DNA of 64,000 bases, taken from assembly GCF_008831285.2 (NCBI RefSeq), contig NC_045138.2, positions 40,477,115-40,541,114 on the forward strand, read 5' to 3'. This stretch comes from Nymphaea colorata. Lineage: Eukaryota > Streptophyta > Magnoliopsida > Nymphaeales > Nymphaeaceae. Position numbers and translations under genes: made by a program. Shown here in pieces: positions 9,880 through 21,304 of the stretch. The first letter of the stretch is position 1. Each line of letters begins with the position of its first letter. The notes beneath the pieces are model-generated. The model was not told the DNA's origin, made no database searches, and was given only the letters and a program-made list of their open reading frames with translations.

Positions 9880-10575
9880 CCACAACAACAACGAACAGAA
9901 TTAACAAATTTTGGGGCCTCAGAAATAGAATCACGCATGACGAATCCATGCCCACCGCGCAAGGGCTAGTGGAATCCATCTGGAAAGACCTCAGAAGTCT
10001 ATGGGAAAGAATCCAGGTTCACTCATCGTGCTATCAAGAAGTAGTTGCTTGGTCTTCTACCAATATTACTCTCAGCCCCATCAGCCAAACCAAGATCCAC
10101 TTGGTGGTCCACAAGAGGAGAAACTACTTTAAAGTGGCCTTTGCCATCTACCATAGCGATGGGTACTATCATGTAATGGGGGGGGTGGGGGGGGTGGTGG
10201 GGGTGGGGGTAGAGTGCCACCCTCACCCGATGTATGAGAACATTTGGCGCATCATCGACACCGCTATCTCGATCGTGGCTGACAGATTGATGAAAATAGG
10301 CCCCTTCATTGGGCCGAGAGAGTGGAGCTTACATGCGAAGAGGAACTGGAATCAGCCAACCAGTCTCACTCACACTTCCTCCATATTGTTCCATTGTAGG
10401 AATCAATTTTTCCTGTCAAACTCAAACCCTGTTTTAGAGATCATCTTGCTCTTGTTTAAACCTGTCAACCAGGTACAAGGTTGAAATGTGTCACTCTAGC
10501 TAATTAGAGCTTACCCCTTTGTTTTGTACGTTGTATATAACCATTCCTCTTGATTCAGTATATTGGAGTCTACCC
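9880..10575 (+). pseudogene. Probable LINE 3'-end remnant, unit A
   Basis: Degenerate open stretch 9948-10484, reading QGLVESIWKDLRSLWERIQ and later AFAIYHSDGYYHVMGG. It is followed by TTTTGTACGTTGTATATAACC and TATTGGAGTCTACCCC, which resembles the 3' end of plant L1-type LINEs. In unit B the corresponding stretch begins VIWKNRNES, like the tryptophan-rich region downstream of LINE reverse transcriptases. It contains a G-rich run (10178-10209) expanded relative to unit B. I am not sure of the class; the protein itself is not one I recognise. Confidence 0.35.
10178..10209 (+). repeat. G-rich tract, possible G-quadruplex
   Basis: Four or more runs of five to eight G separated by single T or TGGT. 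The unit B homologue at about 22972-22980 has a single run of nine G, so the tract expanded in unit A. Confidence 0.7.
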
Positions 10576-10639
10576 CGACAGGTTTGCAGCGGAAAATCAT
10601 TCACAAATAGAAAAAAACCTTAACACAAAGATGGAAGGA

Positions 10640-11050
10640 CCTACTTTTTGTTGTTTAGATGCAAAAAATCGATGAAAAATTTTTGCAATCACTTAATGTG
10701 CGGCATCTGCCGGTGGAAAGAGGTAGGAGAAATGAAGATGGAAGAAGAAGAAAGGGGAAGAAGTGTTCGGGTGGACATAAAAAATCAGGGAAGCCTTTGC
10801 CGATGGAGACGAAACGTCGTTAAAATTGTTACTTAAAAATATCGGTAAAGGTATTGCGAAAACTTTTACCGACGCATGGAGAAAATCTTGGTAAAATGAT
10901 TATTACTGACGTTCAAGAATAATACGTCAATGAAATGAGAACTTATACTGATGCAAAAACGGACGTCGATAATGTGTCGTCGGGAAGCACTTACAGCAAT
11001 GCGAGGTGTACTACTTGTCGGTGAAAATATAATTCTTACCGACATCCACT
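10640..11050. mobile_element. CACTA-like transposon remnant, unit A
   Basis: Dense dispersed short motifs of the type CGTCGGTAAAA / ACCGACG in both orientations (for example TTTTACCGACGCATG, ATCGGTAAAGG, CTTACCGACATCC). This is characteristic of subterminal repeats of plant CACTA elements. No terminus is kept here; the unit B copy retains one end at 23877. Confidence 0.45.
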
Positions 11051-11059
11051 TGATGTAAA

Positions 11060-11165
11060 GTCTTCATAATTTGCATGCTGGAGAACGTGCAACCACAGTA
11101 GATAACATCAATAATTTGCATACTAGAGAATACGTGGCGTTCTCTAGCATGCAAATTATGAAGAC
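11060..11165. repeat. Inverted repeat (28-nt arms) in retroelement fragments, unit A
   Basis: Left arm 11060-11087 (GTCTTCATAATTTGCATGCT...) and right arm 11138-11165 are reverse complements with one mismatch, separated by a 50-nt loop. The loop holds a third partial direct copy (AATAATTTGCATACTAGAGAA). The arms are opposite-strand copies of the same gag-flanking sequence. Confidence 0.8.
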
Positions 11166-11454
11166 GTTTTATCAGGTTGTTTCAAACACCATCAATGAAA
11201 GAGGCCTTATTTTTTGCTGATAATGCCATAAACATGACATGACTCCGTGTTGCATAATTTCCCCCCCTGTTAAATGTTGGGATACGAGCATCTTACCTGG
11301 TTGTCAAAAGGATGAAAGGAAGAATTGGGTTTTTGAGGAATTTGTTGCGCTGTATTCATCAGATCAAGTATTCGATCCAGCAACTGTGTTTGAACAATTG
11401 GAACTAAAAGCTGAGTTTGATGGAGCTATTGAAGTGACTCTGATACCACGTAAA
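11138..11454 (-). pseudogene. Copia 5' internal region: PBS, leader and gag fragment (minus), unit A
   Basis: On the minus strand TGGTATCAGAG (complement of 11441-11451) is a copia primer binding site next to an LTR-like end (...GGGCTTTACG). It is followed by a leader and a gag start reading NYATRSHVMFMALSAKNK and FIDGV (about 11260-11160), then disrupted. The plus-strand open stretch 11239-11577 that covers this is only its shadow. Confidence 0.6.
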
Positions 11455-12690
11455 GCCCAAAGCATTGCAATAGGATTTCACCCAAAGAAATGCAAAGAGA
11501 CGGGACAGAAAGACAAACAGGGAAGAGACAGAGAGCGTGGAGTGCAAAAAACGCTTAATCAATTTTCATTACTCTGAAGAAGGCTTATTTATACTCCTTT
11601 ACAAAAGGATCAGTTAAAAAGCGGTAACCAGTTCCGATACGCATCACCAACTCTGATCTCTTGAATATTCTAGAGTTCTCTATGCATGTGCAGGAAATAT
11701 CTGCAGTTTCAAGTTAACTTGACATAAATAACTTTTGCAAAAATATCTGCTATACAGTTTGACGTTAATCTGAAGCTGCAAATTAACGGATTCTGCAAGA
11801 CGAGTCTGAGCCAAACTGAATACATATGTCAACACAACACTCAAAAAACAATATACAACCACCAGCATCGAGGATATAAAGAAGGGTCAAATCCTAGAGC
11901 ACTTATGAAAGAGAATGCCGTGAAATCATGTTTCTGGAATTCTTTTTGGAGGGTTTTCTTTTGGTCTGCTTGCCTTAACATTTTCCGGTGTGCCTGGTGT
12001 CTCAGGCAAACACGTTTCTCACACTAAAAATTTAAAGTTCTTGAACATACAAATAGGATTTTTAAGACAGTAGTCTCATGGCGGCTTCCATGTAATGGGT
12101 TTCATGAAAATCATGATTCTTAAGCACACATGATTTGATACTCCCGTGAACCTATTATTTTTTTCCTTTGGACACTCGCACTCATTACTCTTTTCTCCTT
12201 AAGGCTTAAGGTAGATTGGCTAGTTCTCAATATGCATGATTTTTCTATGTGGACCCATTCCTTTTTGTCCTGAACTTTCATAAAATATGAAGGTTCGTGC
12301 AAATTAATGACTTTTGAACAATAGTTGGTTTATGATAAAAAAAAATATTCGATTATCAAAGTCAAAGTAATCCATAATGGCCATTAAGAAAATATCCAAA
12401 TTATGTTCTTATAAAAAGAACCATTTTTTCAATCAATTCATGTTTCTTATAATATTATATCTTCTGTACCAAATTTCGATATTTGATAATGTAAATATAT
12501 GGATCTGTTATCTAATTTATCTATTAATAGATCTAAGATATCTCAATCTGAACGCGTACTGCTCGCTACTTGAACGTGCATCTGCCATATGAAAGAGGAA
12601 GTTTTTTCCCCAAGTGTAGCTGACATAGATTTTCGAATCTACACAAAAAACTAAATTTGCCAAAAGAACAACACTTATTTTCACCACACC
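11452..12690 (-). repeat. LTR between copia RNase H and PBS remnants, unit A
   Basis: Bounded on the low side by a primer binding site and on the high side by an RNase H end, so it must hold LTR sequence of an old minus-strand copia. On the minus strand it would start near TGGTGAAAATAAG (about 12690) and end ...GGGCTTTACG. About 400 bp (11600-12060) and about 320 bp (12330-12650) are absent from the unit B version (25190-25666), so parts are later insertions or were deleted in B. Confidence 0.45.
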
Positions 12691-12985
12691 TCTCAAGTGG
12701 GAGGTAAGGATTGTGAGATACCCAACTGAGGCAGGGCCTCTTCAAAGGAAAAAAACAGACATATCCAATTGAAGATACTTCATTAAATTAGTTTTGAGAC
12801 AAACTCTTGGATAAGACATCTGCTAAGTATCTAAACTTCTGGTGTAAGGAGTGCTTTTTCTTTTCTTCGACTCTTCTCCCTTGTATAATCATATTTGGTC
12901 TCAACGTCCATTCCTTGTGAAATATTGACAACGATGCAACTTGATCGTCACAAAGCACAGGAACTACATTAATTTAATATAGCCA
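12690..12985 (-). pseudogene. Degenerate copia RNase H C-terminus, unit A
   Basis: The minus-strand reading gives PVLCDDQVASLSIFHKEWT and further on LADVLSKSLSQN. These align with the copia RNase H end (CDNQAA..., FHERTKHIE..., QLADIFTKSLS). It is preceded by CCCACTTGAGAGG, the same polypurine-tract context as the young element at 484-493. It contains stops and small indels. A second copy is at 25666-25975. Confidence 0.6.
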
Positions 12986-12999
12986 AGTCTTCACAAAGG

Positions 13000-15062
13000 C
13001 CATTGCACAGATTACTCATAAGCAGTTGTAATCTTTCACTTTCCCATCGGCCCTGCAGAAAACAAGTATCCCATCAGCACAGCAAACGGCAAAGGAATGA
13101 ACATCTTGGTCCTCAATTTAGGGGATGGCCCGCCTCTTCCAAGTTTCGAAGCTTTAGTAAGAGTTTTTACACAACATCAATGAAAGGAATAAGCGAGATC
13201 AGATCGCCTTGTGGAAGAATTACCCGAAATCAAGGGCTAGACTCATAAAATGTTCTCTATAGGGCGCGACGGTAAGAAGTTGACGCTGAAATGATCTCTA
13301 ATGGCAGTCTATATTAGTTGGCTTTTTTCAGTAGTGGAAGTGGTCGAATTGCATGGTCGAGAACTTCCCTTCGGTTCCCTATTAAAGACACAATGAAATG
13401 CTTTAAGAAATCACCTTTTTTGAGAGGAAATGTAGTGGCTTGCAACGGGTCGAACGCACAAAACTCACTCAAATTTTTTGTAACTGGGCGGGACTACCTA
13501 GTTGTTTGGTACTGATCATTGTTCTTGTACAAAGGTTTTTGGTTGTACGTAGTTCTTAATAAATTTTGGGTCATGCCCTTAGAATATATCTTTCCATTCT
13601 AAAAGATCTTCAGTTTTTAATCCCCGGGAATCCCAAATCTTGTATATATTTTTTCTTCAACTATCTATAAAAAAATGAGATGATACGATGAAGTATTGAA
13701 TTTTAGTGGTATTTCTATCATGTCTATCTTAGCCCACTTATTTTCTCCATCGACAATGCTATGTAAAAGCAACAAAAGCTAAATGAGTCATTTAAAATCA
13801 TGTTAAAAATCGCCTGTGATTGGAAAATTTTCCTTTTCTTTGAGGGGGTTTTTTGAAAAAAGTATACTAAAAGTTTCGGCGATAATAAAAAAACATACTT
13901 GACCTTGTATTGTTGCAAAAGATACAAATAGATTTTGCACCGTTTATGAAAGACGGCCTTTTATGTATTAATTAAACCTCCAAGCTTTCTTGAGATAAAA
14001 AGACAAAAACACCTTTAACACACATAAACGACCTTTTGTATTAATTATTTACATTAGCTTCTTTGAACTACCAATAATTCTAATGGATCAATTTTAGCTA
14101 CATTTGAGTGATGTGAGTACCTATACCACTTGAACCAATGGCCGGTTGCCTACCACCCACTGTTCCTTTACTTTAATACTGGTAATGGATTGGGTATATT
14201 GCTCCTGATGCGGAAGGTTGAATTTTCATTTTAAATTGTACATTGATGTGATTTGTATTGTAGTTTCATTTAATTGCACATCTTTCAGTTTGTCTCTAAA
14301 TTAAGTGGAAATTACAGTTTAAACATTAATTCTTGAAGTCTTCCCCGGTGACAGCTTCTTACTATGAATGCACGTCTGCAGTACCTAGAAAGGAACAGTT
14401 CATATTACCTAAATGCAGTTTGTGCAACCTATTTCTTTTCCAATAACCATGAACAACTTCAGTTTCAGACGGGTCGAGACTTCGTTGTGGCGTACTTGTA
14501 GTCTCCTCTTGAACACGCCAAGAGTTTTGAGGTGAAGGCCTCTTCAAAGATTCACGTACCATTTGAAAGATGGGGTTGAAATACTGGTTAATAAGCACAT
14601 AAGACGAGGATGATATCAACAGTCAATAGGGTAAAGCAGGAGAACAAAATGAGAAGACATGCCAAGAGGGAAAAAGCTTACGACACTAACGCCGTGGCTT
14701 TAGAGAACATGTTCTTATATAGCAGATATCTCAAGAACATGGAAGCGTCATATATATAATTGTAAGCGTAGTTTTAAATCAAATAATAATGCTTAACATG
14801 CAACATTGAGACTGAAAAAGCAAACACCAACATTGCCAATGCCTACAAACACAAGTAACTAACGACTGGTTTATTGTGTAAGAACCATGCACCTCATCAA
14901 CTGGGTAAGAGGGGAGGACGAAGAGGCGTACACTCACTTGCCTACCGTTATTACATATATGGCAAAACTGGCCCACTTATTCAAACTCATTAAGAAGAGA
15001 CACCTGCTTCACATGTTCCTTATTCGATGAACTGCTTTTGGAGGAGTAGATGGGGTAGACAG
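13000..15062. repeat. Noncoding downstream part of unit A (pairs with 25975-28165)
   Basis: Parallel to unit B throughout (CATTGCACAGATTACTCATAAG, CAGTAGTGG..GTGGTCGAATTGCATGG, TTGGTACTGATCATTGTTCTTG, CAGCTTCTTACTATGAATGCA). It includes a second, shortened version of the unit start (13728) and of the LTP upstream region (13780-14160), where the LTP itself is missing. The final 20 bases (15040-15062, GATGGGGTAGACAGGA) are the very end of the GH17 pseudogene kept in unit B. The minus-strand open stretch 14362-14619 is not recognised and is broken in unit B. Confidence 0.7.
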
Positions 15063-15229
15063 GATCCACTTTCATTGAGACCCTAACCCAATTCTAATGG
15101 ACTTGCTCAATGCAAAAGTACACAGACGGTCTGTGAATATAACTAGCTTCCCAGGGAACAAAAAGGCATTCAATATCTTTACAAGAATATACTATACAAC
15201 ATGAAGACGTGCATATTCCCCTTTTGAGT

Positions 15230-17190
15230 AGTCTCAAGGTTCATGACTAGTTCATTATGAACAAGTCACTCTTGAAAATATTTGTAAAAAGATTTTTTCT
15301 TTTTTTTTAGATTGAAAGTATATTACAAGAAAAAGTTAAGAAGTAAGTTATGTTTTAATTGTAGAGAAAATGTATATACACCGTATTCGGTACCGCGAAA
15401 CGCATAAGCTGTTTGGTCTGCCTCCTTATCAAATAGAATTATCCAAAATTTTGAATGCAGATCAGAATTCTCTTGCCTTACCAAGTTCAAAATTAGGTTC
15501 ACACGCGTTTGATGACTAGCTGAAAGTGTTCATTTTTTTCTTGCGTTGTGGATTCAGGTTAGATCCTGCCCGAAGCTTCAAGATGGCGAAGGAGATATGT
15601 TTATGAATGGTGTGGACGCCAGCCCTTGTGTTGAATGAAGCATGCATGTGTAGAACTTGTGTGCCTTTTGTCCCGTTATCTATCAGATGTTGTGCTTCTA
15701 TCTATTATCTAATGAAGAAAGCAATGAGCACGTCTGTTTGTATCCATGATGGCTCTAATGCTTTTGGTTCGGTTTAGGACAAGAGCCAGTTAAGATCTAT
15801 GGTCATGTCTGCCACTTGTTGCCATATACTGCAAGCACAGGGAGTCGACGAGAATAAAAGTAGAACCAATAAATAAAATGAAGCGATCGGCCATAATGCC
15901 AAACTCTACGGCTGCTTTCTCGGAATCCACCTTCAAATTTTATTTTTTTGTTTTACCAAATGCATTAAAGGTTGCTTTTTTTCTAATATTGAAAAATTAT
16001 TTTCTAGTTGATTGCTTTTCACATTTGCGAGAAAAAGATCTTCATAATGGTCAAATTTCTGTTACTTGAACTGAGACGCTCCTAAATGGACTGCAATTCA
16101 TGAGTCACAAATCGATTCGGCTGATTCGATTTCATTAATCAATTTGATTTTCTATTTACAACACTCTTCTCGAGATGAACGTCCACCCCCCTTCCCTAAG
16201 AAAGCAAGTTAAAATATTTATTAGTATGATGAATTGGGAATTGGCATGTTGCGATAGTTGCTAGCTAAGAGTTGATTAACGGACATATACTTATTCACCA
16301 GACAGTCACCAACGTGATCAGGCGCCTTAGTATAGGCGTGATCTCTCTTAACTGGATACAGAGTTGCATATGGATTTGAATTTCTGAAGCCAAATTAAGT
16401 TTTGGACGAGTAAGATACCAATTTTTGATCAAATCCGATCTCTATTCATGTATTTTCAATTCAAATCATTGGGATTTGGTTATCGGACCTTATTCTAGTC
16501 CAATCAGGACATTTGAAGCCATTTCCTGTCCTTTACCGGATCCGATGAGAAAAGAGTTTTGATGTTTAGAGTTAGCAGCCTACACTGTATACAAGGGAAG
16601 GATTATGTGACATATATATTATGTGTATGTAACCTCGAGACACCCATCAATCATTGATGGTAGCGTGAAAGAACCGTATGGTCATTTCGTAGATGATAGA
16701 TTCTATTTCTAAAGACCTAGCTGATGGTGCCATCTGGCCAGATTTTTCCTATATTGAAAGCTTTCGTGAGCGTTTTTCCACGGCAATAATGAGCAGACTA
16801 GGCGAGATCAGATGGACATGACCAAGAATTACCCGCAATCGATGGCTTCACCCATAACTAGGAAGATGAGACTGAAATGATCTCCAATGGCCGTCGGCAG
16901 CTGGCATTTCTCAGTAGTGGCAGTTGCAGAGTCATTTCCTCTATAATGACTCAATGAAATGCTTTAAAAAATCACCTTTTTTGAGAGGTAACCCAGCGTT
17001 TTGCAACGAAGCTGGTTGGGGTGTGCATGAGAATTTGGTGCACACGAGTGGAAATGAGCAAAATACAAGAACTTTTTTAAAAGGTAAACATGATTTAAAA
17101 ACAGAAAAATGTCTAAACTGTCTACCTTCACTACTTCCATTGGTGCATATTTGTTGAGTGCACGCAACTCAATCTGGTTCTGGTTTTGCA
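15230..17190. repeat. Partial duplicated unit with orphan LTP exon 2
   Basis: Starts inside the LTP intron (matches 19700 onward), runs through the exon 2 region at 15561 (acceptor GTGGATTCAG then GTTAGATCC, where TAG now ends the frame at once) and the 3' region to 16330. It then jumps to a gag fragment (16640-16800) and to sequence matching 13290-13450. LTP exon 1 is absent. It keeps intron sequence (15330-15520) that unit A has lost. Confidence 0.65.
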
Positions 17191-17219
17191 ATGGGTTCGA
17201 CTGGTATTTTCATCATATC

Positions 17220-18700
17220 TATCTTAGCCCGCTTGTTTTCTTCATTGAGAATGCCTTCAAAACATTGTTTGTAAAACAAAGGTTTGGGTTTGTTTTCACT
17301 AGGGAACCATACAACGCTAGGGAACTGTCCTGAATAGGCTTGGTTCCGCACCTAGCTAGTAGGCAATCAGCCACTAGTTTGAGAAACATGAGTGTCCATC
17401 AATTCACCAAGCACCAGCCTTGGGCTAAAGCGTGATGCATTAGCTAATGTGTTATGCAGGCATCAACCTAAGCACCGACACCGTCCTTGATTCACCGACA
17501 CTATCTTTGACTATTGAGCAAGCTAGAAAAAACACAAGAGAGAAAGGGGGTAAGGACTTTGGCTCTTATATGAACGAGATAGAATGAAATACTCTATAGA
17601 ATGAAATATTCTGTTGTTGCTCACCCAAAGAACAACACCATAAAATCACTATGCACTCACAGGAAAATGAGGGGAAAATTAAAGAGATTAATTTTGGTTT
17701 TATTAATTTCTTTTGTTTCTCTACATCTATCTGTTCTTTAAGTCAGAAAACTAAAATAGACATTATGTGAATCAATTCGGCCTCTTAATCATGATAAACA
17801 TTGCTCGTTGCACGGCACGACAAAATAGAGTGCAAGTAAACGACATCTGGCTGTGAAAGCACAAGCAAATAGCTTTATTGGTATATGATTGCACGCTTAC
17901 AAATGATAAAAGATCCATGTTTGTGAACTTGTTTGTGTGAGCTTAAAGGACTTTTCATATTATGCTCCTTCCTTGGGAAGGCATGTTTTCATGTTTTACC
18001 AGAGGAGTATTTTGGTATTTTTAAAGTATACAAATTTTCGTGTTCAACTTTTGCTCTCATAAACAAAGGACATACCTAATATGGTTGTTAGCTGAAGTCA
18101 GGACCCCATAAGAAAATTTAATAAGTTTGAGACATTTAAAATCATGTAAAAAAAATGGCCTGCAAATGCAAAATTTTCCTTTTCTTTCAAGTGATTTTTT
18201 TTTTTTGAAAAAAAAAACCTAAAAATTTTGCAATAATAAAAAACATATTTGACTTTCCATGGTCTTCTCGAGATAAAATGACAAAAACACCTTAAACACA
18301 AACAAATGTTTCATAGTAATCATTTACATTTCAGACTTTTAAGTACCAACAGTCATATTCATTGATCAAGTTTAGTAAAATTTAAAATTAATTATGTTTG
18401 TTGATATCAAAAGTAATTAGGTTACGATTTTTTACTTAATTCCAGAAAATTATAGTGCAGGAAAATTAAATATGTCCATTAAGTTAGCTATATATACTTG
18501 CATGTTGTCATTTAGAGGGAAGATAACAATTTTAGCAGCTTAATAGTTAATTCGACAAAAATAAACGTGAGGATATTTTTAACTAACCAAGAAAGCGTCG
18601 ATGTCAAGATTTAAAAATTAAAAACAGATATATTAAAGGAGAGAAAATCTAGGTGAGCACATCCTTGGGTGCTCGACAAAATGACTAAATAAGCATCATC
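17220..18700. repeat. Upstream part of unit B, with the empty copia site
   Basis: Matches 1-190 and then 5793-7100 of unit A. At 17374-17390 it reads CCACTAGTTTGAGAAACATGAG where unit A reads ...CTAGTTTGTGAA[element]GTGAAACATGAG. This is the pre-insertion arrangement for the copia element. No coding sequence is seen. Confidence 0.8.
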
Positions 18701-18715
18701 ACATGTCCAGATGAG

Positions 18716-18723
18716 TATATATA
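18716..18723 (+). promoter_or_regulatory. Putative TATA box of LTP-like gene B
   Basis: TATATATA 63 bp before the ATG, in the same conserved block as at 7124. Confidence 0.6.
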
Positions 18724-18785
18724 GACCATACCCATGCATTGGGTAGAGCAGAACAGCTTTGCTATATAGAAAGAGAGAGAGAGAG

Positions 18786-20071
18786 ATGGCAGTGGCTTTT
18801 GTCAAAGTACTGAGCATCCTTGTGGTTGCCTTGTTGGCGGTACCAAGCGGCCTGAACTCCGGCCAGGTTATGGCATGTGACTGCCCAAAGGAGAAAGATG
18901 AGTTGATAGCTGTCTGCGGCAAGTACGCCCTGAAATGCAACCCAGTTCCTGGGCCGCCATGTCCAAGTTGCTGCAACAAGATCATGGCTTCAGATATTGC
19001 TTGTGCCTGCCGAGCACTCACTCCTACGGACGTGAAGATATACAATATAACATTGGGTCTCTGCAACGTCCACAAGTGTGGTTATCCCCTTCCCCCCGGC
19101 TTCAAATGCGCTGGTAATTCTCAACTCCTATGCTTTACGTTTATATTCGCATTACTTCAACGCTCATGGTGCTCTGGTGATTTGATACCCCAGGATCGAC
19201 GTCAATGCTAAGAGGCCAAGCATTCGATCTCTTTCTCAATTTAGCCAATACGGGCCAGTAGCAGGGTTGGAGGGAGGTGGAGTTTCGGCGAAGCTTATGC
19301 TTCATGAATTCCACTCTTTGAAAAATTAGTTTAGTATTAAAACGTAGGTAAACTTAGGTCCAGTTACATAGAGTAGACCCATGAGATTAAGCGTAAGATT
19401 AAGCGCAACTGTCCTTGAAAATTTGTTAACTATATAGTTAGTGTCTTATGGAAAAACGATTCTGACTTTATCCTGACCAGTAGGTTAATTAATTTCCTAG
19501 TTCACTTTTCATTGTCAGGTGAAGATGAAGAAATCTCGCCGTCCGACTAGTGAGAGTCAAAGCCCTCCTCTTTACCTTGAACCTTGGGGGCCTTAAGACT
19601 GTATCCATGCTTGAGTTGGAACTTATCCTTCTTGAGTGCATGGCTCATCCCTTGCCTCAGCACAAGGGGTGTGAGCACTTATATCACTTGAACCGGAGTC
19701 CGGTTGCCTAAGGGTTCCCCTTTGATTAGTCATAAGATTCATAACTAGTTATTTATGAACATGTCAACTCTTGTAAATATTTGTAAAAGCATTTTTTTTT
19801 AAATATTGAGAGGTATATTAAAAGAAAATGTTAACAAGCAGGTTATGTTTTAATTATACATAAAAATTATATACACCACGTGCAAGCTGCTTGGCCTGCC
19901 TCCTGATCAAATCAGGTTATCTAAAATTGAGAAACCTACGCGGAACTTCGAGAATTCTCATGTGTCTTACCAAGTTCAAAATTAAGTCCGGCAGTGTTTC
20001 ATGACTAACGACAAGTGTTCATTTTTTCTTACGTTGTGGATTCAGGTTACATGCTGCCCGAAGTTTGTTGA
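18786..20071 (+). CDS. Secreted nsLTP-like cysteine-rich protein, copy B (two exons)
   Basis: Predicted exons 18786-19113 and 20046-20071, giving 117 residues with an intron of 932 bp. It is a close paralogue of the gene at 7192: signal peptide MAVAFVKVLSILVVALLAVP, then the eight-cysteine LTP framework (C33, C44, C62-C63, C73-x-C75, C98, C108). It keeps the extra C59 and C93 and gains two more, C31 (MACDC) and C52 (LKCNPV). Exon 2 adds YMLPEVC and a stop, so the C-terminal cysteine is preserved in both intact copies. The unspliced frame would run on to 19211, but the intron sequence diverges by indels while exon 2 is conserved, which supports splicing. The role is inferred from the family: secreted lipid binding, possibly defence-related. 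Confidence 0.82.
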
Positions 20072-20142
20072 AGGCGAAGGAGCTTCGTTTATGAATGATG
20101 TGGGTGCCTGCTCTTGCGTTGAATGAAGCATAAGTAGTAATC

Positions 20143-20425
20143 GTGTGCCCTTGGTTCCGTGATCTATCAGATGTTGTACGTCTGTCTATTATCTAATGAA
20201 TAAAGCAATGAGCATGGCTGTTTGTATGCATGATGGGTCTAATGCTTTTGGTGTTCGAATTAGGGCAAGAGTCGGTTAAGATCTATGGTTATGTCAGGCA
20301 CTTCCTGCCACATACTGCATGCACAGGTGTGCCTTTTGTTCCATGATCTATCAGATGTTGTACTTCTATCTATTATCTAATGAATAAAGCAATGAGCATA
20401 GCTGTTTGTGTGCATGATGGGTACT
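20143..20425 (+). repeat. 3' UTR tandem duplication with two poly(A) signals, LTP copy B
   Basis: The segment beginning GTGTGCCCTTGGTTCC at 20143 restarts at 20327 (GTGTGCCTTTTGTTCC), a period of 184 bp. Each carries CTAATGAATAAAGCAATGAGCAT, so AATAAA occurs at 20199-20204 and 20383-20388. Unit A has one copy. Confidence 0.75.
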
Positions 20426-20429
20426 AATT

Positions 20430-21300
20430 AATGGTTTTGGACAAGGATCCTATTAAGACCTGGTTATACCCGCAACTCATTTCTGACTGTATACTGCAAA
20501 GGGAGTTGACACTAACGAGAATGAAACCACGGAGTAAAGCGATCGGCCGTAATGCCGAATTCCAACAAACTGAAGGTTACTTTTTCTTATATGGGAAAAT
20601 TAATGTCTAATTACATGTTTTTCACATTTGCGAGAGAAAACCTACATATATGTCGAATTTCTATTATTTGAACAGAGACACTCCTAAGTGGACTGCAATT
20701 GATGGGTCACAAACCGATTCGGCTGAATCGATTTTAATTTGCAACACTCTTCTCGGCATGAGCATACCTAAGACATCCCCCCGTAAGGAACAAAGTTAAT
20801 TTTCCAGGTACTTATTTGTATGATGGATTGGGAATTGCCTTGTTGCCATAGTTGCTAGGTAAAAAGCTAATTAACCAAATCGTCACAAACATGATGAGGC
20901 GCCTTCATTTTAATTTATTATAGATGTGACCAATCATTTAATAATCTTTTTGCTTAATGGAAAACAAAATTAAAGGATCAAATATGTTGCAATCCTTTGA
21001 TCGATGCATAACAACAAGGATGATGAGGTCGATTGGCATTAGCATAAGATTCAATTTCCTTCTTATAACATTTCATATTCGGATGCGTGTGCCTTAAGGG
21101 GAGTGAATTATAACACTCCAAAAATTTAGTCCCATATATATTGAAGATTATGAGGGAGGTGTTCAAGTATTTATAAATGAGATTGTTAAAGTAGTTGGTT
21201 GTTCTTATTCCTGCCATTTTTCAAGCTAAAACAAAAACTGCTAAGGAACAGGATGAGATTTGTTGAACCAAGGGCCTCAGCCAGGTGTGAAGTGGTCTGC
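20430..21300. repeat. LTP downstream sequence, unit B
   Basis: Matches about 8420-9400 of unit A with indels. No coding sequence is recognised. Confidence 0.6.
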
Positions 21301-21304
21301 TACA

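Noticed and set aside
11239-11577. Plus-strand 112-codon ORF (and its copy at 25126-25446) as a gene
   Set aside because: It lies antisense over a copia primer binding site, leader and gag start. Conservation between units is due to the segmental duplication.
14362-14619. 85-codon minus-strand ORF as a gene
   Set aside because: No recognisable family, and the homologous stretch in unit B (27418-27603) is shortened and frameshifted.
18611-19075. 154-codon minus-strand ORF overlapping LTP copy B
   Set aside because: Shadow of the conserved plus-strand LTP coding sequence; the antisense frame is not kept in copy A.
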